From Agelaius tricolor (Eukaryota > Chordata > Aves > Passeriformes > Icteridae): 64,000 nt of DNA. A program made the position numbers and the translations under genes. Under the pieces are notes generated by a model. The model ran no database searches, was not told the origin of the DNA, and worked only from the letters and a program-made list of their open reading frames with translations. The first letter of the stretch is position 1, and the number at the start of each line of letters is the position of its first letter. Location: positions 17,328,001 to 17,392,000 of the forward strand of contig JALJCS010000004.1 of the NCBI GenBank assembly GCA_023055355.1. The letters run 5' to 3'. Positions 56,245 to 64,000 of the stretch are shown here, piece by piece.

Positions 56245-58413
56245 TCTGTCAGCAGTGACTTACACCTAGCCCCTGCCACCTGATGTTGTTCGTCATCAAC
56301 AAGCCTTAAGTGAAAGATGCAGGGCTGCTCCACATGGAACCAGAATGCAGCTTCCTCAGTCCCAACTACCTGCCATAAGCAGGAGAAGCAGAGTGTCTGA
56401 GCAGGAGTCTCTCAAGTGCAACACATACTGGGGTTTGGTGAGGAGTGGAGCTCCCTGCTGGTAATGTCTGAAGAGAGAAGATGTCAAGCATGGCCTGTAT
56501 TTCCAACCAGAGACATGCCCAGGGATATCTTCTGACAACCCTGACAGGGAATGGAAACTGGGATGTAGGACAACACTGAGCAAAGATTTTTCTGCCAGCT
56601 GAATAAACAGAGGCAGAAGCAACAGAAGGCAGGAGCCCCTGTTCCCTGGTTTGCCCAGGCAGAACAGTGCACTGCATTTGGTGCTCTGTTCAGTTTTACA
56701 GATGCAGACTGTGCACTCTGGACTCTCAAGGCTCAGTTATAGCGGGCAAACTGGGCTGAGCTTTAGAAAAGCGGCATTGAAAGTCTGTGATTGCTCTAGA
56801 CACTCACACTGGTGACCATTCAGTTTGGGGTTCAGGCCTAGTAGAAGCTGAGGGACAAATACCAACATACTGGAGGAATAAGATCTTGGCCCTTCAACTT
56901 GCACCCACCAAGCCCTACCCTTCAGACTCTTTCTGTAGTTGTGTACCCAAAGCCATGCACAGCATCTTTGACTGGAGAGGCTTCTTCAAAGTCACAGACA
57001 AACTTACTGCATAGTGACTCCTCACAGCTCTTCATTTGATAATTAATTTTAGGGCACAGTGTTTCATTTCCCAGTATGGGGCTCTGTCTCTGTAATTTGT
57101 CTAATATAGAAAAGAGGGGCCATTAGCAAACTCCTTTGACTTGTGCCACCAAACATTCTGAGAAAAAGATAATGATGCCAGAGTGAGCTTTCGTCACTTA
57201 TCTTGCAGTGACTTCATCCTCCATATTTAGGAGTGAGAAATCAGTAATCAAATTACCAGCAGATACACAGTAGTGTATCTTCTTGTTTAGTATTCTTCAG
57301 TAATCTGCTGAATTGATGAGTATTTAAAAGAAGAAAAAAAGATCTACCTGTTATTGCAAGAAATACCAGAAAACGAAAAATGCATGTTATCTTTTCAGGT
57401 GGCATTCTCATACCAGTCACTTAAATCAAAATAGTTTAAATATCTGTTGAAATATATGTTCTAGCATGCAAGGGTTTAAATTTTTGGTACTAATATGGAA
57501 TACGCTCTCTATTCTGAAAAGGACTTGTGTGAAACGGACCTCTAGTGGTTAAAATAGGTATGTCTTCAAACCCTCAGCACGCCACGAGGTGCCTCCCACC
57601 TTTCTGGGAGGGATCCTGAATGTGTATTTCTAAATCTAAGAATGGCATCACGTTTTTAGAAATATAGTTTCCCTTAGCTCCAGTCTGTGTGGATACAATA
57701 GGAGGAAGATGTGAACCTCACTTACCAGTGATTCAACTTAACTCTGTTTCTATTCAGTGTTTAAGATACATGCATTTGGAGAAGTGGCCCACTCCTAGCT
57801 GCTTAAGAAAGTCAGGGGACATTGACAATGACATTTATAAAATGTCAACAATAATAAGACCGAATTTGTTACAGAGATCTTTTCCATTGCACAGCACTGT
57901 GTGACAAGCAGTTGTTGTTCAGAACATAGAAGCAACTGTAAAAAAATAAGACAATTACTGAAGAAAAGCCCAGAAATCATAAATATACTTTGGTGTTTGC
58001 TGGTACGGATTAAAGAGAGTGGTGGCCAAGTAACCTCATATTGTGGTTTGAAATGGGGAATATGCTGTAAGAATTTTGTCATCTCTGTTTTTCAGAAGAG
58101 GAAGGCTTGTTTAGTAATCTGGACATCAGCACATCTAACTCTGTTTGAAATTATATGTAACCCTGAACAAAACGGTAAAGCTCTTTGTGCTTGGCCTAGT
58201 TCCACATGTGCAAAACAGGATTAGCAGACTGGCTGAAACTCTGCATGTTTTCTGCAATTTTAAATCTCCCAGTTCCAGGATTCATGCTAGTGGAGAGAAG
58301 CTTTTTGTATTTTGAATTAAGGCTTTTTGACCCTCATAGCTTGAGGAAAAAAAAGCTGAAAGTGAATGAAATATATAGACCAACAGTAAAATTTTTAAAT
58401 TTTGAAATGAATG

Positions 58414-58438
58414 AATAAATAAATAAATAAATAAATAA
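58414..58438. repeat. (AATA)n microsatellite
   Basis: About six AATA units, the last imperfect. Confidence 0.9.
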
Positions 58439-58639
58439 TCTTTAAGCCAAACATTTTTTTGTTTGTGTGTGGGCCTTGGTATTTGGTAAAACAGAGCACA
58501 TAACAGCCATTGCCACTGGCAGTTTTCAGCCTTGTGTATATCATTACCAGCTAGGCAAGACCACTCTGAAAAAGCTGTTCTAACCCTAAACTGCCAGGCA
58601 ACTCATCAGAAAAGGATGACTGTAACCAAAGACGAGCTC

Positions 58640-59040
58640 TTGGTTTTTCCTTAGTGGGTGCCACAGCCAGGCAGAGTGCCGCTGCGGGCTCTCCCCACCG
58701 CTGGCTCCCACTGGTGTCCCGGTAGCGCTCATTTCCACACCTTCATTTCCACCAGCGCTGCTCTCCCCACCCTCCTGGCGGAGGCAGGATAAATACAAAT
58801 AACAAAAAGAGGCAGCCCTGCTCCCGCAAGGTTTGCACGGGCAGCTCTGCGTGAGGAAGGAGCTTGGCAGCCGAGGCTTCCCCGGCTTTGCTCACAAGGT
58901 GTCACCCACGGGTTACGCTCCTGCAGATCTGCTGAGCGCAGCTCCTCAAGCGACTTGCACGGAGCTGTGGAAAGGCTTCCCTTAGCGCCGGGTTTTCCCT
59001 TGCAGCCACGGGTGGGCAGGCCATCCACGTCTCACGGTGA
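58640..59040. other. CpG-rich islet, candidate regulatory element
   Basis: About 22 CpGs occur in roughly 390 bp, against a CpG-poor background. A GATAAATA word lies near 58788. The minus-strand frames (58586-58798 and 58729-59028) show no domain and no splice-supported exon structure. It could be an enhancer or the promoter of an unannotated non-coding RNA about 13 kb upstream of GADD45G. Confidence 0.35.
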
Positions 59041-59044
59041 AACC

Positions 59045-62000
59045 AGACTGAACGTGTGCTTACTGGTCACTGCTACACTAAACACACCTAAAAGGTTTCC
59101 ACTGACATCACTTTTCTGAATTAATTACATTGCTTTCTCTTTTATCAACTTACCGTCTGCATAAAAAAATGGTCGAAATAGGATAGATTTTGCATACCTG
59201 AGCCTAAACAATGCTTTGCAGAACCAGTAAGAAATAAGGGAAAAGGTTCCCTATTTCACTATAATGCCCCTGACTTTCAGAGCACAAAGCTTATGCTGAG
59301 GATTCCTCTGGCAGGCACCTACAGGAGGTATTACCATTGAAAGCTGAAAGTAACCAGGACTTTGTAAGCATGAAAGTGATCATTACCGGGAATTAAAGAA
59401 CAAACAACTGCTATGGAAGCAAATCAGCCATCCAACAATGTCAGTCTGACTGACACAGTATCCTACCGTCACATATTAGAATCAAATATAGCTAGTATTC
59501 CAGCACCTTCCATGTATTGTGATGAGATGTATTAAGATAATTGTTACTTTTCAGGATACTGCTCCTTCAACCATTTCTGTGCCTGGGTTAGATTATATAG
59601 GTTATCAAGTCACAGAAGTGACTTGAAAGCACTGTTGCAACAAGACTGTTTGCAAATGCATCGGCCTAAGCACGGACTAAATCCTTGCCAAGTCAGGACC
59701 TAATGGTTTGCTACACCACACAGATTTGGAGTGTTTTTAACACTGTCCTGACAATTTTCTGACACATCTGTAACAGACAGAAAGAGGTTAATAGCATCTC
59801 ATCTGCAGTCAGACTGTCTCAGATCCCTGCAATTAGATGTTATCATTGCATTTGTGCTTGTAAAATGTCTGACGGATCCTATGATTTCACTAATTTGCAA
59901 ACCCACAAGTCTGGTTGAAATATACTAGAGTAAAAGCTGAATAAATATTTGCACTTTTACACAACAGTTAGATGATTATGATGATAATATTAATAACTAA
60001 TAAAGCTGAACGTTTTACACATTGCTCTTTTCCCAGCGTCTAATCCCAGGAAAGGAACATCTGCAACACTTGAAGGCAGCAAAAACAAGTTTCACACTTG
60101 TGCACCTCCCCCCAGCAAGACACACAGTCCCTCGGGTCGCCTACTCTTCCTTCCGCCTCTGCTTGCACCAATTCTCCTGGCACCAGCCTCTTCCAGGGGT
60201 CATTACGCTCTCACTGGAGCCTCTCCACTCCCCAGAGAAACACTCTAATACCCTTCCCCCTAATTTCCGTGGTAAACCCATCAGCTGCACGTCCCTCCTC
60301 CTGCCTGCACAGCTGGCTGACACACTGTAAATGCACCATTTGCGAAGCACAGACCTTGCATCAGTATTCAGGAAATTGAGAATTAAGTTTGTGGCTGGAC
60401 CAAAAGAAAAAAAAAGAGGGGGCGGGTTGGAAATCACACTTGAAGTGAATAATGTAAAGACTTCTGCTTTCTCATTCAGGGCTCTCAAGCAGCAAAGCAG
60501 AAACAAAATATTTCAGGTTCTCTTTTTGCAAATTTGAGGCCACCCTTTGACAGCATGTTCCTCATGATAGAGCATGGTCTGGGTCCTGTCATATATTTTA
60601 ATGTACAGTATACCCCAGAGTCCACACACAGCCCTGCTGGCTGCATGCTGGTCCTATGGAAGATCTCTGGCATATGGCTTATGACCAAAAAATAATACCA
60701 CTAATATGCACTAATGGCACTAAAATGCTTCCAAATGTCACATCATTGTTTCACAAAGAAACCTGCAGAAAGCTGTGAGAAATCTGCATTGATTCTTCAG
60801 ATCACGTTTGCTGCCACACCAAAAACTGTATTGCTTTTACACCCCATTTCTAGTGCAAAAGGAATAAACCCTCACAATTACTTGGGTGCTTTTCAAGAAT
60901 ATTTGTGACCTCAAAATGCCCATTGTGTTGCCAAGCTGCAAGAAGGAGTTAATCTGAATTCACGCCTTCAGACACAGTCCCAGTCAATGCTGGCCACAAG
61001 AAAGATGTTGGGGGAGAAGACCGGGGTGGCCATGTCCTACTCCACATCCCTGTGACACCTGGGCCACCAGGGCCCTGCTCTGCAAGTACTGCAGAGTCCA
61101 CTGCTGGCAAACAAGGAGCAAGAGCCAATTCCTCGTCACCCATCTAACGTGAGGTCTGCTGCTGGATTGCACAAAATGGGCACTGCATGAACACAGACTG
61201 ACTTTGTCTAGGGACAGAGGCGGGGGGAGCATTAGGTGGGAATGTATGAGATGTTGAGTTTATTTTAGGCAATCTGAGCCTGGAAGTCAAGTCCCTTGTG
61301 TTACTTAACAAGGTGCGCTGCTCACAGTCTCTCAGACGTAACAGCCTTCACACAACATTAGAACTCATCTTCTTGTAATGAATTCAGATAATTTTGTTAA
61401 ACTAGAATTGCAGACAGCCCAAGGACATACACTAAATAATTTGCAAGAGTCTGAGTTAACTATTTTGTGGCTGTTTGGACCAGTTCTAACAAAGAAAGAT
61501 AGCTTATGAGGAAGACATGTAACCAGACCACCTGGAACCCAAGCTCAGGGCTATCCCTTGAAAGGAGTGTTCATCTTTTTATTCAATAGCAAAAGGCAAA
61601 TAAAAAGTAAGCCACTAGCAGACTCAGTTGTATTTTGTCCATGGCATAACAGGAAGGGCTGTTCAGCTTTGATTTTTGATTTGCTGTAGGTCTTGAATCT
61701 ACAGCAGGAATAGTACCATAGGAATAAACAAATTACTGTCCTAACCCAATTTAAAACAGTTTTGGCGGTTTCATGCCATCTATAGAGTAGTATTTAACAC
61801 ATAGTAGCAGCTATCCATTTCTAAAAATGCATGACACACACTTACATATGGAGCAGTGGGAGGCAGAACTCAACTGCACTAGTTTCCTTCTTTATGAGTG
61901 AGACCAGACAGACTTGAACATTTAAGTATATTGCCTTCTGTCTCTGAGGAACATATTTGATATCCCCAGCAGAGCATGGCACAGGGAGCCTATGTTCAGT

Positions 62001-63815
62001 TAGGCATATTCATAGATCTCTCCTGTTCTTTTAGGAACCACAGCACTCCACAGCCTCCCTTGTGGCTTATATTCTTTATTTCAAGATCTGTCTGTTGGTG
62101 GCTTTGAAATACACATTTCAGTGACAGATAAACAGCCTAGCTCAACATATTTAGCTAACCTGTTCATATGACTGCTTAGTGTTACACCAAGCAGAAAACT
62201 CTGTCTCACACTTGACTTGTGACAATTTCAGGATTTTCTTTCAGAGAAACTCTGTGTTGAAGGGTGCCATGTGTACAGCAGATTCTTTCAGGTTCAGCTG
62301 CAAATGGACAACAGTTTCCCATGTATGGTTGCCTTTGCACTCCACAGTTCCCCAGTTAATTCATTCAGTAGGGGGCTGCCATCATTTTGTATAGTAGCAA
62401 TTACTATTGGTTTATAATCAACCTGTGATGGAGGCTAGGACCTTTCACTTTGTCAATTGCATCCTGTACCAGCCACTCCATTCCCTCCAGTGATGGATGT
62501 AGGTTCAGGAGCATTTACTGCCCCACTCATTCCATTTACTCATTTAAAAGATTGGCTTTTTTCCAAACCTTTTCAATGTCTTCAGTGTTCCATTTTTTAT
62601 TTTTCATTGTGTCGACACTAATGGTTCAGAAAGCTCTTTGGCCAGTTCCTGGAAGTTATCCAATCCTGCAGACATTTAAATGTTTAAGCTTAATATCTGC
62701 CATTTAATATCCTCCCTAGTCACTCACTAATGGAGCAGAAGGTAATTATCACCGTATCCTCATACCTTTCATACATCCGTCAAAGACTAAAATGTCTCTT
62801 CCACCGAGAAGCCATTTCAAATCCCTTGGCTTTCTTGGTGGCCCTCCCCATCACAGCCAGGTGCCTGAGGCAGCATGAAGGCAGGGCTGGGGCCATGCTG
62901 AACTGACACCTTAAAATCCCGTAGGAGGGGAGCCCTTAAGCTCCAAACTGATTTATTTCATGGTTTCCTGTACTGTTTCCTGCATCCCCTATCTTGCTTC
63001 AGGCCTTCCTTGTTAAGGAGAGATGCATGCATCCCTCTATGCAGCTGCATGGAAAGAAGCTCTGCCTTTGCTGTTACCACAAGGGAGCAAACCAATGCCC
63101 TCACAGACTTTCACCCCTGGCTGGGATTTGCCCAATTTCCTTGCCATCTCCCCCAGTAGTCCACTTATAGATTCAGGAAGCATTGCACTAAGCCCTGGAT
63201 TAGGAGGGGCATAAGGACCCAGCCGCAGAGGAGAGCGGTCAATCCCAGCTGGGTCTGTTTGAGCAGCATCATTGCCATGGTCCTCCACCAACAAGAGGAG
63301 CAGTCCCAAGGAACTCATCTAATCTCACCTTGCTGCAGGTACCTCGGATCTGAGAACAGCAAAGTACAACACCAGGACACTGCCAGAAAGGGGAAGGTCA
63401 AAATCACATGGCATATAGGGGATATGTTTATGGTCTCTATGAACAGTCTGAAGGCGTATTCAATACTTCCTCCTCCTTTCTTGCATGTCTGAGGTCTCTG
63501 CTTCTCCTAAATGACTAATGCCTCAAACCAACATTTTTTTTTTTAAAGTGTACTTGGATTAGACACTGCATTAAACTAGCTATGCCCTCAAATACATCCT
63601 GGCTTCTGTCACTAAGACGTGGACACATTTTGAAAAACAGTGTCATAAATAAGGGGATTTCTACTTGAAAGTAATTCCCTAAAGCTACAAATATTCTGAT
63701 TCTCCAAAACTATGAAGAAATATTATTGTTTTCAGACTATAAGAAACAACTATCTCTAACTTTGGATACTGTTTTTCATCACTGGATCTAAAAGGGCTTC
63801 TACAAAGGAAACAAG
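59045..63815. other. Intergenic DNA, nothing recognised
   Basis: No retroelement, RNA gene or convincing exon. Moderate GC stretches at 60100-60330, 60980-61140 and 63030-63330 contain overlapping frames without known domains. Confidence 0.5.
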
Positions 63816-63858
63816 TATTATTATTATTATCACCATCATCATTATCATTATTATTATT
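63816..63858. repeat. (ATT)n/(ATC)n compound microsatellite
   Basis: ATT units give way to ATC and CCATC units and back to ATT. Simple sequence close to the right edge. Confidence 0.9.
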
Positions 63859-64000
63859 CCTATGTTACAAAGGGATGAACTACCCTACAGAAAGGCCAAG
63901 AGACTATTGGTCACTCATTTGGCCACTGATGGAAGCAGATAGTAATTTGACTTCCAGTCAGACCTTTTGGTCAGTAACCTGCCTACAGAAGTAGGTTATT

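Larger units (their letters stand above)
54890..58600. other. Intergenic DNA with tandem duplications
   Basis: Unique-looking AT-rich sequence. Two nearby tandem duplications lie at 56001-56070 and 56201-56244. A (AATA)n microsatellite lies near 58414. Frames such as 56366-56677 minus have no domain. Confidence 0.5.

Overview
The window is bird nuclear DNA, most likely from a passerine. Evidence for this: several CR1 LINE copies ending in the usual ATTCTRTG-type 3' tail, one short SINE with a tRNA-Ile head and a CR1 tail (a structure I know from passerines), and a solo LTR with 6-bp target duplications. There is no sign of prokaryotic organisation. Most open reading frames here are chance frames in non-coding DNA.

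Only one protein-coding gene can be supported: GADD45G, on the minus strand, 45683 to 44632. It has four exons, all with GT-AG introns, and encodes 159 residues. A TATA box, a CpG island with GC boxes and a 17-G run lie upstream, and a poly(A) signal lies about 540 bp after the stop. In birds the orthologue of the human 9q22 segment lies on the Z chromosome, so the window is probably Z-linked (inference from synteny knowledge).

Layout: 1-44 kb is the gene's downstream side. It is gene-poor and mostly unique sequence, with CpG-rich islets at 6.2-7.1 and 9.9-10.3 kb, a CR1 at 14.4-15.3 kb, an AGGAT microsatellite at 20.1 kb, an old CR1 at 28.6 kb, a diverged pair of ~165-bp direct repeats at 30.9 and 32.8 kb, and regulatory-looking AT-rich blocks at 33.6, 35.0, 42.0 and 43.3-43.7 kb. 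44.1-46.1 kb is GADD45G and its promoter. 46.6-54.9 kb is repeat-rich: CR1 pieces in both orientations, A/C-rich low-complexity tracts, and a nested cluster at 53.1-54.9 kb in which a CR1 carries a SINE and is capped by a solo LTR. 54.9-64 kb is again unique intergenic DNA with a CpG-rich islet at 58.6-59.0 kb.

I found no new multi-gene system. The items most worth checking are the candidate regulatory blocks around GADD45G, the diverged direct-repeat pair, and the nested retroelement cluster. All conservation claims are untested, because no alignment could be run.
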